Origin: SKLM01 sp050049955
Lineage (GTDB): Bacteria > Chloroflexota > Anaerolineae > B4-G1
Length of the DNA: 20,423 bases
Assembly (NCBI GenBank): GCA_050049955.1
Contig: JASFVG010000025.1
Span: forward strand, 1 to 20,423
Direction: 5' to 3'
Positions 6,678 to 14,080 of the stretch are shown in pieces. A model generated the notes under the pieces. That model was not told the DNA's origin. It saw only the letters and a program-made list of their open reading frames with translations, and searched no databases. Each line of letters begins with the position of its first letter. Position 1 is the stretch's first letter. A program made the translations under genes and the position numbers.

Positions 6678-7631
6678 ATGACCGAGAAGAGAGTAGCGGT
6701 CGTCGCCATAGGCGGAAACTCGCTCATCAAGGACAAGCAACACCAGACGGTGGAGGACCAGTACCGGGCCGCCGGTGAGACGAGTCGGCATATAGCCGAT
6801 ATGATCGAGCAGGGTTGGGATGTGGCCATCGGTCACGGGAACGGGCCCCAGGTGGGCTTCATTCTGCGCCGATCCGAGATCGCGGCGAAAGTGGCCGGGA
6901 TGCACGAGGTGCCCCTCGATTCCTGCGGGGCTGATTCACAGGGCGCGATTGGCTATCACCTCCAACAGCACCTCCAGAATCAGTTCAAGCGCCGGGGCAT
7001 GGACAAGACGGCCTCGACGGTGATAACCCAGGTCCTGGTGGATGCAGATGACCCAGCCTTTGAACACCCGTCCAAGCCCATCGGCGGCTTCATGGCTCAG
7101 GACGAGGCGCAGCAGCGTGCTGAGACCGAGGGGTGGGCTGTCGTCGAGGACGCGGGGCGCGGCTGGCGCCGGGTTGTTGCGTCGCCATTCCCCCAGGAGA
7201 TCGTTGAGCTGCCGGCGGTGCGCCAGCTGATCGCTGCCGGTATCACGACCATCACCGTAGGGGGAGGCGGCATACCTGTGGTTCGAGACGAGGAGGGCGA
7301 CCTGACCGGCGTGGCAGCCGTCATCGACAAGGACTATGCTTCGTCGCTGCTCGCCCAGTCGCTGGGCGCCAACCTCCTGCTCATCTCGACCGCAGTGGAG
7401 CAAGTCTACCTCAACTTTGGTCAGCCCAATCAGAGAGCAATTGATGAGATGACGGTGGCCAAGGCGAAACAGTACATCGACGAAGGACACTTCGCGGCTG
7501 GGAGTATGCTGCCGAAGATCAAGGCCATCGTCTGGTTCCTAGAATCAGGCGGGCAGGAAGCCATCATCACCAGCCCGGAGAGCATTGCCCGAGCGCTTAG
7601 GGGCGAGACTGGGACGCGTGTCGTTCCCTGA
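6678..7631 (+). CDS. arcC: Carbamate kinase
   Basis: Starting at ATG 6678, which has AAAGGAA seven bases upstream (an in-frame ATG at 6660 lacks such a site), the protein is 317-318 residues, the normal family length. Family landmarks are AIGGNSLIKDK near the N-terminus, GHGNGPQVG, HEVPLDSCGADSQGAIGYH, GGGGIPVV, VIDKDYASSLLA and GSMLPKIKA. The enzyme interconverts carbamoyl phosphate plus ADP with carbamate plus ATP. In catabolic settings it runs toward ATP, giving substrate-level phosphorylation. Its place right after two carbamoyltransferases fits this use: they would supply carbamoyl phosphate from N-carbamoyl substrates. No arginine deiminase gene is present, so the standard arginine deiminase pathway is not encoded here. 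The identification is secure; the direction is inferred from context. Confidence 0.95.
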   Translation: MTEKRVAVVAIGGNSLIKDKQHQTVEDQYRAAGETSRHIADMIEQGWDVAIGHGNGPQVGFILRRSEIAAKVAGMHEVPLDSCGADSQGAIGYHLQQHLQNQFKRRGMDKTASTVITQVLVDADDPAFEHPSKPIGGFMAQDEAQQRAETEGWAVVEDAGRGWRRVVASPFPQEIVELPAVRQLIAAGITTITVGGGGIPVVRDEEGDLTGVAAVIDKDYASSLLAQSLGANLLLISTAVEQVYLNFGQPNQRAIDEMTVAKAKQYIDEGHFAAGSMLPKIKAIVWFLESGGQEAIITSPESIARALRGETGTRVVP

Positions 7632-7682
7632 GCCGCAAACCGTACCCAGTGCTGGGTCAGTGAGGGGATTGCGGGGGCGGAT

Positions 7683-7710
7683 CTGACTGTCAGCGCTGTC
7701 GGCGCGTCAG
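7683..7710 (+). terminator. Bulged hairpin after carbamate kinase
   Basis: CTGAC (7683-7687) pairs with GTCAG (7706-7710), and GCGC (7693-7696) pairs with GCGC (7702-7705) around a five-base loop, with five extra bases bulged on the 5' side. A separate 14-bp palindrome ACCCAG-TG-CTGGGT sits at 7644-7657. No T-run follows either. This 117-base gap may separate two transcript segments. Confidence 0.35.
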
Positions 7711-7748
7711 CCCACGCGTGAACCAACAACGTACTAGCTGAAGAGACT

Positions 7749-9056
7749 ATGGACCAAGCGCTAGGACTCAAGTGCACGCTGTGCGGCGAGGAGTATGGCG
7801 TCAACGAGGTCGACTACGTCTGCCCCAAGCACGGCGATGAGGGCATACTTGACGTTGTCTTGGATTACGATCTCATCGCTCGGCGCGCCAGTCCCGACCA
7901 ACTGGCGGACGATGCGAACCGCGCCATGTGGCGCTACATGCCGTTCCTGCCGCTCGACCCAGCGGTAGCAGCCGAGCTCGTGCCGGGGACCGTTCTGTCC
8001 AGCGTGGGCTGGACGCCGCTCTATCCCGCGCCGCGCCTCGCCCATCAATTGGGCTTGAAGCATCTCTGGATCAAGGACGACAGCCGCCAGCCCACCGCTT
8101 CCCTCAAGGACCGTGCCTCTGCCGTCGCCGTGGTGAAGGCGCGTGAGCGAGATGCCGACACCGTGACCACTGCGAGCACGGGCAATGCAGCCGCCGCTCT
8201 GGCGGGGCTCTGTGCCGCGGTGGATCAACCGAACGTCATCTTTGTGCCGCGCACGGCGCCCCAAGCGAAGATAGCCCAGCTTCTTGCCTACGGCTCGACG
8301 GTACTGCTTGTGGACGGCACCTATGACGATGCCTTTGAGCTGTGCCTGGAGGCGGCACGCGCCTTCGGATGGTACAATCGCAACACGGGCTACAATCCTT
8401 ACATGAGCGAGGGCAAGAAGACCGTCATACTCGAGGTTTGCGAACAGCTGAGCCTGCAAACCGCCAAGTCAGCAGGCCCATCATCACGATGGGAAGCCCC
8501 TGACGCTGTCATTGTCCCCGTCGGTGACGGCTGCATCATCGGCGGCGTACACAAGGGCCTGCGCGACTTGCTGGCCCTCGGCTGGATCGACCATATGCCT
8601 CGCATCATCGGCGTCCAGGCTGAGGGCTCAGCCCCGCTGGTTGATGCGTGGGAGCGCGGGCTCGATCCGCTGGAGATGGAGCCGGTGGATGCCCATTCGG
8701 TGGCCGACAGCATCGTCGCCGGCCTCCCCCGCGATCGCATCAAGGCGCTGCGAGCGGTGAGAGATACGGGTGGGGCGTACGTCAGAGTGAGCGATGATCA
8801 GATCCTGAGGGCGATTCCCACGTTGGCCCGCGGCTGTGCCGTCTTTGCTGAGCCGGCCGCCGCGGCCGCCTATGCTGGCCTCGCCAAAGCGCTCGATCTT
8901 GGGGTCGTCGCCGTCGAGGAGCGGATTGTTGTCCTCTCGACCGGCTCTGGCCTGAAGGACATCGCCAGTGTGATGAAAGCCGTGAAGAAGCAGCCGCCAA
9001 TTGTAGAACCAACGCTAGCCCACGTGGGCGAGGCCCTCAATCTGGAGCTGAGATAG
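7749..9056 (+). CDS. Threonine-synthase-like PLP enzyme (fold type II) with N-terminal zinc ribbon
   Basis: The 435-residue protein begins with a small zinc-ribbon-like segment: C9 and C12 in CTLC, then C25 and H28 in CPKHG. Such a segment is common in one branch of threonine synthases. The PLP core follows, with WTPLYPAPRLAHQLG, then KDDSRQPTASLKDRAS, where K120 is the predicted Schiff-base lysine, then TTASTGNAAAALAG for phosphate and substrate binding, and the closing VVLSTGSGLKD. Threonine synthase converts O-phosphohomoserine to threonine. The local context (carbamoyltransferases, carbamate kinase, another PLP enzyme) suggests instead a catabolic lyase, for example an ammonia-lyase acting on an amino acid freed from its carbamoyl group. 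True threonine synthases usually read S-F-K-D-R; leucine here is a small deviation. It is nine bases upstream of the next gene, so the two are surely cotranscribed. Confidence 0.82.
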   Translation: MDQALGLKCTLCGEEYGVNEVDYVCPKHGDEGILDVVLDYDLIARRASPDQLADDANRAMWRYMPFLPLDPAVAAELVPGTVLSSVGWTPLYPAPRLAHQLGLKHLWIKDDSRQPTASLKDRASAVAVVKARERDADTVTTASTGNAAAALAGLCAAVDQPNVIFVPRTAPQAKIAQLLAYGSTVLLVDGTYDDAFELCLEAARAFGWYNRNTGYNPYMSEGKKTVILEVCEQLSLQTAKSAGPSSRWEAPDAVIVPVGDGCIIGGVHKGLRDLLALGWIDHMPRIIGVQAEGSAPLVDAWERGLDPLEMEPVDAHSVADSIVAGLPRDRIKALRAVRDTGGAYVRVSDDQILRAIPTLARGCAVFAEPAAAAAYAGLAKALDLGVVAVEERIVVLSTGSGLKDIASVMKAVKKQPPIVEPTLAHVGEALNLELR

Positions 9057-9065
9057 GAGACTGCC

Positions 9066-9863
9066 ATGGTGAGCGTTACATTCCTTGGAACCGGTGGGGC
9101 CTTCTCCGCGGGGCGACGTACCAACCTGGCGCTGTTGATCGAGAGCCGCGATTTCCGCATGCTGGTTGAAACCGGCCCCATGATTGTCCACCAGCTCAGC
9201 CGCGCCGGCCTGCGCAGCAGCGACATCTATCATCTCTTCGTCACACATGGGCACGGGGATCACGTCCTTGGGTTTCCTATGTTGGCGCTCAACCGTCTCC
9301 AGGCCCCCCAGCCTCTGCACGTCTATGCTGGTCTCCAGACCATCGCCTCGCTGCGCATCCTCACTGCCCTGGCCTTCTCCAGTCTCAGTCCAGACAGGCT
9401 CGACCTTCGCTGGCACAGCCTCTCCGAAGAGGGCCCAGATGAAGTCGACCTTCCTGAGGGCGTGACGCTCCGTACGGTGGTGCCCGACCACCCGCCTGAC
9501 GCGCCCACCCTCGCGGCTCGCTGGGACTTCGGAAGCGGCCCGTCGGTGACGTTCGTCACCGATACCAGGCCGAGCGACGTCTCCATCGAGCTCGCCCACG
9601 GCAGCGATCTACTGATTCACGAGGCCTCCTTCAGCGCTGTGTTGGAGCCTAACGCTCGACCTGGCGATCACTACCATAGCACTGCCCAGCAGGCGGGTGA
9701 CGTCGCTCGCCAAGCCGCATGTCCTCGCCTGGCCCTCGTCCACCTTGGCCCGGAGATCGGTGAGCATCCCGAGGTGCTCATTGAAGAGGCACGGGCCGGG
9801 ACCCAACTTGAGGTGATCGTCCCCGAAGATGGGCAGCAGTTGCACGTCGCAGATGCCGCGTAG
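9066..9863 (+). CDS. Metallo-beta-lactamase-fold hydrolase, RNase Z-like branch
   Basis: The 265-residue protein opens with VTFLGTGGAF, has the metal motif THGHGDH (H61, H63, D65, H66), a later VPDHPPDAP histidine, FVTDTRPS with the bridging aspartate, HEASF, a DHYHSTAQQAGDVA histidine segment and LVHLGPE at the C-terminal metal position. This order is that of RNase Z/arylsulfatase-like and related MBL hydrolases. RNase Z itself is a tRNA 3'-end nuclease and is normally somewhat longer, with a distinct exosite arm that I cannot see here. The gene is nine bases after the PLP enzyme, with the ribosome site AGGAG overlapping the upstream stop, so it belongs to the catabolic operon. A hydrolase for a small cyclic or ester/amide intermediate is more plausible than tRNA processing. 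The substrate is unknown. Confidence 0.85.
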   Translation: MVSVTFLGTGGAFSAGRRTNLALLIESRDFRMLVETGPMIVHQLSRAGLRSSDIYHLFVTHGHGDHVLGFPMLALNRLQAPQPLHVYAGLQTIASLRILTALAFSSLSPDRLDLRWHSLSEEGPDEVDLPEGVTLRTVVPDHPPDAPTLAARWDFGSGPSVTFVTDTRPSDVSIELAHGSDLLIHEASFSAVLEPNARPGDHYHSTAQQAGDVARQAACPRLALVHLGPEIGEHPEVLIEEARAGTQLEVIVPEDGQQLHVADAA

Positions 9864-9924
9864 CTCGCAGGACAGCCCAAGCCTGACGTGGCAGTCCTCT
9901 CCGAATCTGGTTTCGCCGAACCTG

Positions 9925-9962
9925 GGACGTGCGCAGGAATGCCTTCGTTGCGAAGCACGTCC
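9925..9962 (+). terminator. Strong bulged hairpin in the 254-base gap after the MBL gene
   Basis: On the 3' side CGAAG-CACGTCC (9951-9962) is continuous. It pairs with CTTCG (9943-9947) around a TTG loop and with GGACGTG (9925-9931), with 11 bases bulged on the 5' side: 12 base pairs in all. No T-run follows. The rest of the 254-base gap holds no recognisable gene; the next gene has its own ribosome site AGAAAGGA. Confidence 0.4.
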
Positions 9963-10117
9963 TCCCGCGTGGAGCGGTGCCCTACGGAACGCGGTGGACT
10001 GCATCGGCCTGGTGTGTGCTTCACGAGCCAATAGGCGTGTTGCAGTGCACTGATTAGCCACCGCTCTGGCGAGTCCCTTTCAGGTGGTCGCTCGCCAAGC
10101 GGAGAAAGGATAGACCA

Positions 10118-11587
10118 ATGATAGACCTGACCATCCACGAGAAACAGCTTGAGCGCACAGTCAAGCGCGCCCGAGAGCGTGACATCATAGTGCCCACTTT
10201 CGCGCAAATGAGAGACCCGTCTCTGATCCCCGAAGGGGTCAAGAAACGCCTGGCGAACATCGGACTGTGGGATATCGCATCGCTCAACCTCTTCAGGATT
10301 ACTTGGAAGAACGAGCCCGTGGAGCGGGGTGGGGGCTTCAACGGCGTCAATTACGTCGAACTACCATCATCCCTGACCGGTGTACCGGCGCGGATCATCG
10401 CCCTGGTGGGCAAGTGGTTCCCCACCGGGTCCCACAAAGTCGGGGCTACCTTTGGGTGCCTGGTACCGCGACTGGTCACCGGTCAGTTCGATCCCACCTA
10501 CCAGAAGGCCGTCTGGCCCTCGACGGGGAATTACTGCCGGGGAGGTGCCTACGACGCCTCGCTTCTGGCGTGCGAATCTATCGCCATTTTGCCCGAGGAG
10601 ATGAGCCAGGAGAGGTTCGAATGGCTATCGAAGGTGGCAGGCGAAGTCATCGCCACCCCTGGTTGCGAGAGCAATGTCAAAGAGATATTCGACAAGACCT
10701 GGGAGCTGAGGGAGACCCGAGAGGATGTGGTGATCTTCAACCAGTTCGACGAGTTCGGCAACCACCTGTGGCACTACGACGTGACCGGTCACGCCATGGA
10801 GGAGGTCCTGAAGCGCGAGATGCGTGCACAGGATGTCTATCAGGGCGTGGTGCTGACCAGCGGGTCCTCCGGAACGCTCGGGTGCGGCGACTACCTGAAG
10901 GAGCTCTTCCCAACCAGCAAGGTCGCCGCAAGTGAGGCGCTTCAGTGCCCCACACTGCTGCTCAACGGCTACGGCGGGCACCGCATCGAGGGCATTGGCG
11001 ATAAGCACGTACCCTGGATCCACAACATGAAGAACACCGATATGGTGATGGCGATCGACGACGAGGCCTGCATGAGCTTGGTGCGGCTGTTCAACGAGCC
11101 GGCCGGGCGCACGTACCTGATCAAGCAGGGCGTACCTGAGGATCTGGCATGCAACCTGGGTCTCCTTGGGATTTCCTGCATCGCTAACGTGCTCTCTTGC
11201 ATCAAGTTCGCCAAGTGGTACGAGCTGGAGGAGCAGGACGTTGTCCTCACGGTTTTCACCGACTCAATGGAGCTGTACCAAAGCCGCCTGAGGGAGCTGC
11301 ACGACGAGCACGGCCAGTACAGCGAAAGGGACGCGGCAGCAGACTACGCCCGCTATCTCCTTGGCACCACTGTAGACTACGTCGAGGAGCTCCGCTATTG
11401 GGACCGGAAGCGGATCCACAACCTGAAGTACTTCACCTGGATCGAGCAGCAGGGCAAAGACCTTGAGGAACTCAACGCCCAGTGGTACGATAGGGACTAC
11501 TGGAAGGGCATCCACGGCCAGGTCGAGGAAATCGATGCGCTGATCGAAGCGTTCAACGAGAGAACCGGGCTTTTGTCCGCCTCGTAG
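10118..11587 (+). CDS. Uncommon 489-residue PLP-dependent fold-type-II enzyme (PALP family)
   Basis: The family is recognised by the PLP lysine motif TGSHKVGATFG (K107 predicted Schiff base), the WPSTGNYCRGGAYDA loop equivalent to the STGN motif, and a glycine-rich TSGSSGTLGCGDY phosphate-binding loop. A large C-terminal part (about 330-489) is rich in acidic and aromatic residues, for example DSMELYQSRLRELHDEHGQY and RKRIHNLKYFTWIEQQGKD. It does not match the short C-termini of cysteine or threonine synthases. The length is well above the usual 300-400 residues. The reaction is probably a beta- or gamma-elimination or replacement on an amino acid, in line with diaminopropionate ammonia-lyase-type chemistry in YgeX-containing clusters, but the sequence is not plainly YgeX. 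Cytoplasmic, no signal peptide. A strong hairpin follows at 11614-11645. The fold class is secure; the substrate is not known. Confidence 0.8.
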   Translation: MIDLTIHEKQLERTVKRARERDIIVPTFAQMRDPSLIPEGVKKRLANIGLWDIASLNLFRITWKNEPVERGGGFNGVNYVELPSSLTGVPARIIALVGKWFPTGSHKVGATFGCLVPRLVTGQFDPTYQKAVWPSTGNYCRGGAYDASLLACESIAILPEEMSQERFEWLSKVAGEVIATPGCESNVKEIFDKTWELRETREDVVIFNQFDEFGNHLWHYDVTGHAMEEVLKREMRAQDVYQGVVLTSGSSGTLGCGDYLKELFPTSKVAASEALQCPTLLLNGYGGHRIEGIGDKHVPWIHNMKNTDMVMAIDDEACMSLVRLFNEPAGRTYLIKQGVPEDLACNLGLLGISCIANVLSCIKFAKWYELEEQDVVLTVFTDSMELYQSRLRELHDEHGQYSERDAAADYARYLLGTTVDYVEELRYWDRKRIHNLKYFTWIEQQGKDLEELNAQWYDRDYWKGIHGQVEEIDALIEAFNERTGLLSAS

Positions 11588-11613
11588 GGCCTAGAATCGT
11601 CCCCTGATTAGCC

Positions 11614-11645
11614 AGGCGGCCGGGCTTGCTTCGACCCGGTCGCCT
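11614..11645 (+). terminator. 11-bp hairpin after the second PLP gene
   Basis: AGGCGGCCGGG (11614-11624) pairs with CCCGGTCGCCT (11635-11645), ten Watson-Crick pairs and one G-U, around a ten-base loop. It starts 27 bases after the stop at 11587 and has no T-run. It probably marks the end of the catabolic operon. Confidence 0.5.
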
Positions 11646-11666
11646 CGTGCTTAGGCCACGAGTGAT

Positions 11667-11696
11667 GCAGACACACGCAGACATATGCAGACATAT
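11667..11696 (+). repeat. Three tandem 10-bp units over the prenyltransferase start
   Basis: The units are GCAGACACAC, GCAGACATAT and GCAGACATAT. The second and third are identical and the first differs at two bases. The assumed ATG (11685) is formed at the junction of units two and three, and further ATGs at 11665 and 11695 are out of frame with it. Copy-number change would shift the start context. Confidence 0.7.
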
Positions 11697-12584
11697 GCTG
11701 ACCGACGTCGCGCTGTAGTTCAGCGCGCTGCGATCCGATTGGGTGGTTTCTGGGCGCTGACCAAGCCCCGCCAGACAGCCCTGCTTCTCGTCACGGGGGT
11801 CTGCGCGTATACGCTGACCCAAGGTCTTCCCTTCAGCCCTCGCGAGGGGCTTTGGATGTCCGCCGCTCTTCTGCTTTCCATCAGCGGCTGTACCGCCCTG
11901 AACATGGTTCTCGATCGCGATATCGACGCGAAGATGAGCCGCACGGCAGGCAGGCCACTTCCAGCTGGGGACATCCGACCTGCCGGCGCCGTCGTCTTCG
12001 GGGGGCTGCTTTCAGCCACGGGCTTGCTGCTCGCCTTCGCGCTGAATGTACCGTTCGGATTGGTCGTCACTGCTGGATTCGGGCTGGACCTACTGGTCTA
12101 CACGGCCTGGCTCAAGCGTCGCACATCCTTCTCCATCGTGCTCGGCGGGATCTCCGGTGGCATGCCTGTCCTGGCCGGCAGGGTCTTTGCTCTGGGCCGG
12201 GTGGATGCCATCGGCCTGTTACTCGCCAGCTCGGTGCTGCTATGGATTCCCTCGCATATCCTGACCCTGGCAATCCGCTACAGAGAAGACTACGAACGCG
12301 CTGGTGTGCCGGTATGGCCCACGTCGTACGGTCCACGGGCAACCAGGCTGTTCATAGCGGGGGCCAACTTGTCGAATGCTGTGATACTAACGGCTGCCGG
12401 GATGCTCCTAGGGGTTCACCGCGCGTCCCTCTTGGTTCTTATTGGCGCGGGTATCGTGATGGTGGCCCTGGCGGTGTTGCAGCTTGTGGATCCCACCGAG
12501 CGCCGTAACTGGATACTCTTCAAGGTAGCCTCGTTGTACATGCTCGCATCGTCACTGCTTCTCACGGTGGGCAGTCTGCTCTAG
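11685..12584 (+). CDS. UbiA-superfamily prenyltransferase, heme o synthase (CtaB/CyoE)-like membrane protein
   Basis: The 299-residue protein has about eight or nine hydrophobic membrane segments after a short basic N-terminus. The first active-site motif is NMVLDRDIDAKMSRTAGRPL (about residues 72-91), with the two aspartates and the RT-RPL signature of protoheme IX farnesyltransferases. The second is YTAWLKRRTSFSIVLGG, and a later loop carries SHILTLAIRYREDYERAGVP, also as in CtaB. The known reaction adds a farnesyl group to heme b to give heme o for terminal oxidases. No oxidase gene is near, so another prenyl acceptor cannot be excluded. No Shine-Dalgarno is visible. The listed ATG lies within short tandem repeats, and a later start near GGFWALTKPRQT (for example a TTG) is possible. 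Confidence 0.82.
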   Translation: MQTYADRRRAVVQRAAIRLGGFWALTKPRQTALLLVTGVCAYTLTQGLPFSPREGLWMSAALLLSISGCTALNMVLDRDIDAKMSRTAGRPLPAGDIRPAGAVVFGGLLSATGLLLAFALNVPFGLVVTAGFGLDLLVYTAWLKRRTSFSIVLGGISGGMPVLAGRVFALGRVDAIGLLLASSVLLWIPSHILTLAIRYREDYERAGVPVWPTSYGPRATRLFIAGANLSNAVILTAAGMLLGVHRASLLVLIGAGIVMVALAVLQLVDPTERRNWILFKVASLYMLASSLLLTVGSLL

Positions 12585-12626
12585 CGGATGCCCCTAGTCG
12601 CTTTCGTTTGCTTTCCACCTCGCTTG

Positions 12627-12635
12627 TGCTACAAT
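12627..12635 (+). promoter_or_regulatory. Extended -10 promoter element upstream of ahcY
   Basis: TG-C-TACAAT (TG at 12627-12628, TACAAT at 12630-12635) is a good extended -10 box; only a poor -35 (TTGCTT, 16 bases upstream) accompanies it. It would give a leader of about 95 bases. The leader has a short CGTTC/GAACG hairpin at its start, but I see no known S-adenosylhomocysteine riboswitch core. Confidence 0.4.
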
Positions 12636-12735
12636 CGTTCGCTGGCCCGGGAACGCCTGTCTGCCGCACCGATCGCTGGAACGGCCCCTGTGGCCTAAGA
12701 CGAGTATATTCACAGTCGAAGGAGATTCCACTGCT

Positions 12736-13995
12736 ATGGACTACGACGTCAAGGATCTTGACCTGGCCCCTGCTGGTCGACGCCGAATCGAGTGGGCAGC
12801 ACGGGAGATGCCAGTCCTCCACCTCATTCAGCAACGCTTCCGCGACGAGAAGCCCCTCTCTGGGCTGCGAATGTCAGCCTGTCTCCACATCACGACTGAG
12901 ACGGCCAATCTGGCGCGAACGCTCCAGGCTGGTGGTGCCGAGGTCATCCTCACGGCGTCCAATCCCCTCTCTACCCAGGATGACGCCGCGGCGGCTCTGG
13001 TTTCATACTTCGAGATACCCGTGTTTGCCATCAAGGGTGAGGACAACGATACCTACTACGAACACATTCACGCCGCCCTGGACCACCAACCGCACATCAC
13101 GATGGACGACGGCGCTGATCTGGTGAGCACGCTCCACAAGGATCGGAACGAGCTGATCGACAAGATCATCGGCGGCACCGAAGAGACCACCACCGGCGTC
13201 ATCCGCTTACGCGCGATGGCCCAGGAAGGTGCGCTGGCTTATCCTATCATTGCCGTGAACGATGCGATGACCAAGCACCTCTTCGACAACCGCTACGGTA
13301 CGGGCCAATCGACGATGGACGGCGTCGTCCGTGCTACCAACGTCCTCGTCGCTGGTAAGACCGTTGTGGTGGCTGGCTATGGATGGTGCAGCCGTGGCAT
13401 CGCGATGCGGGCGGAGGGGCTGGGCGGAAACGTCATCGTCACTGAGGTCAATCCGTTGAGGGCGCTGGAGGCCGTGATGGACGGCTATCGTGTGATGCCC
13501 ATGGCCGAGGCTGCGCCCCAAGGTGACATCTTCATCACCTCCACGGGAGACATCAACGTCATTGATAGGCGCCATTTTGAGGTGATGAAGGACGGGGCCA
13601 TCGTGGCCAACTCAGGCCACTTCAATGTCGAGATCAACATCCCCGCCCTCGAGGGGCTGGTCGAAGAGCAACCGCGGCGCATCCGTCCCTTCGTGGACGA
13701 GTACGTGCTTGGTGACGGGCGCCGGCTCTATCTGTTGGCGGAGGGCCGATTGGTCAACCTCGCTGCTGCCGAGGGTCATCCCAGTGCCGTGATGGACATG
13801 TCCTTTGCCAATCAGGCACTGTGCGCTGAGTTCATGCTCAGCCATGCCGATGAGTTGGAAAAGACGGTCTACGATGTGCCTGAGGAGATAGACGAGCAGA
13901 TTGCCAAACTCAAGCTGCGGGCGATGGGCGTCAAGATCGACGAGTTGGCGCCGGAGCAGGAGCAATACCTGTCCTCGTGGCAAGCTGGCACCTAA
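12736..13995 (+). CDS. ahcY: S-adenosylhomocysteine hydrolase (adenosylhomocysteinase)
   Basis: The 419-residue protein matches the family throughout: ACLHITTETANLARTL near residue 50, GAEVILTASNPLSTQDD, KGEDNDTYYEHI, DDGADLVS, GGTEETTTGV, then PIIAVNDAMTKHLFDNRYGTG with the catalytic lysine and aspartate region. The NAD-binding VVAGYGWCSRGIA follows, then SGHFNVEI and a C-terminal end rich in charged residues. In the nucleotide-binding motif the usual glycine after cysteine is serine here. The enzyme splits S-adenosylhomocysteine to adenosine and homocysteine, completing methyl-transfer cycles. The length fits the shorter archaeal/thermophile-like form without the extra insertion of the roughly 470-residue bacterial type. 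GAAGGAG lies about 11 bases before the ATG. It has its own extended -10 promoter and a perfect hairpin after the stop, so it is probably a single-gene unit. Confidence 0.95.
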   Translation: MDYDVKDLDLAPAGRRRIEWAAREMPVLHLIQQRFRDEKPLSGLRMSACLHITTETANLARTLQAGGAEVILTASNPLSTQDDAAAALVSYFEIPVFAIKGEDNDTYYEHIHAALDHQPHITMDDGADLVSTLHKDRNELIDKIIGGTEETTTGVIRLRAMAQEGALAYPIIAVNDAMTKHLFDNRYGTGQSTMDGVVRATNVLVAGKTVVVAGYGWCSRGIAMRAEGLGGNVIVTEVNPLRALEAVMDGYRVMPMAEAAPQGDIFITSTGDINVIDRRHFEVMKDGAIVANSGHFNVEINIPALEGLVEEQPRRIRPFVDEYVLGDGRRLYLLAEGRLVNLAAAEGHPSAVMDMSFANQALCAEFMLSHADELEKTVYDVPEEIDEQIAKLKLRAMGVKIDELAPEQEQYLSSWQAGT

Positions 13996-14034
13996 GCCCA
14001 GCAACTGGTTTGGACTGGTCGGGGACAGCGGTTC

Positions 14035-14054
14035 CCGGCTGGATAGCCAGCCGG
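14035..14054 (+). terminator. Perfect 8-bp GC-rich hairpin after ahcY
   Basis: CCGGCTGG (14035-14042) and CCAGCCGG (14047-14054) are exact complements around an ATAG loop, 40 bases after the ahcY stop. No T-run follows. It is a likely transcription end or RNA 3'-end structure. Confidence 0.55.
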
Positions 14055-14080
14055 CATGAGCGGCCTTCGTTTGCTTGAGA

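Noticed and set aside
6116..6829. A 237-codon open frame on the minus strand
   Set aside because: It overlaps the second carbamoyltransferase and carbamate kinase, both certain on the plus strand, and resembles no protein.
3293..7631. Standard arginine deiminase pathway (arcABC)
   Set aside because: No arginine deiminase or antiporter is present, and both carbamoyltransferases differ from catabolic ornithine carbamoyltransferase; one has a YgeW/AOTC-type knotted loop.
11667..11696. CRISPR or transposon-end interpretation of the tandem repeat
   Set aside because: The units are 10 bp with no spacers and only three copies; no cas or transposase gene is present.
12636..12735. S-adenosylhomocysteine riboswitch upstream of ahcY
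   Set aside because: Only a short hairpin is visible; I could not find the conserved core or pseudoknot partner sequences.
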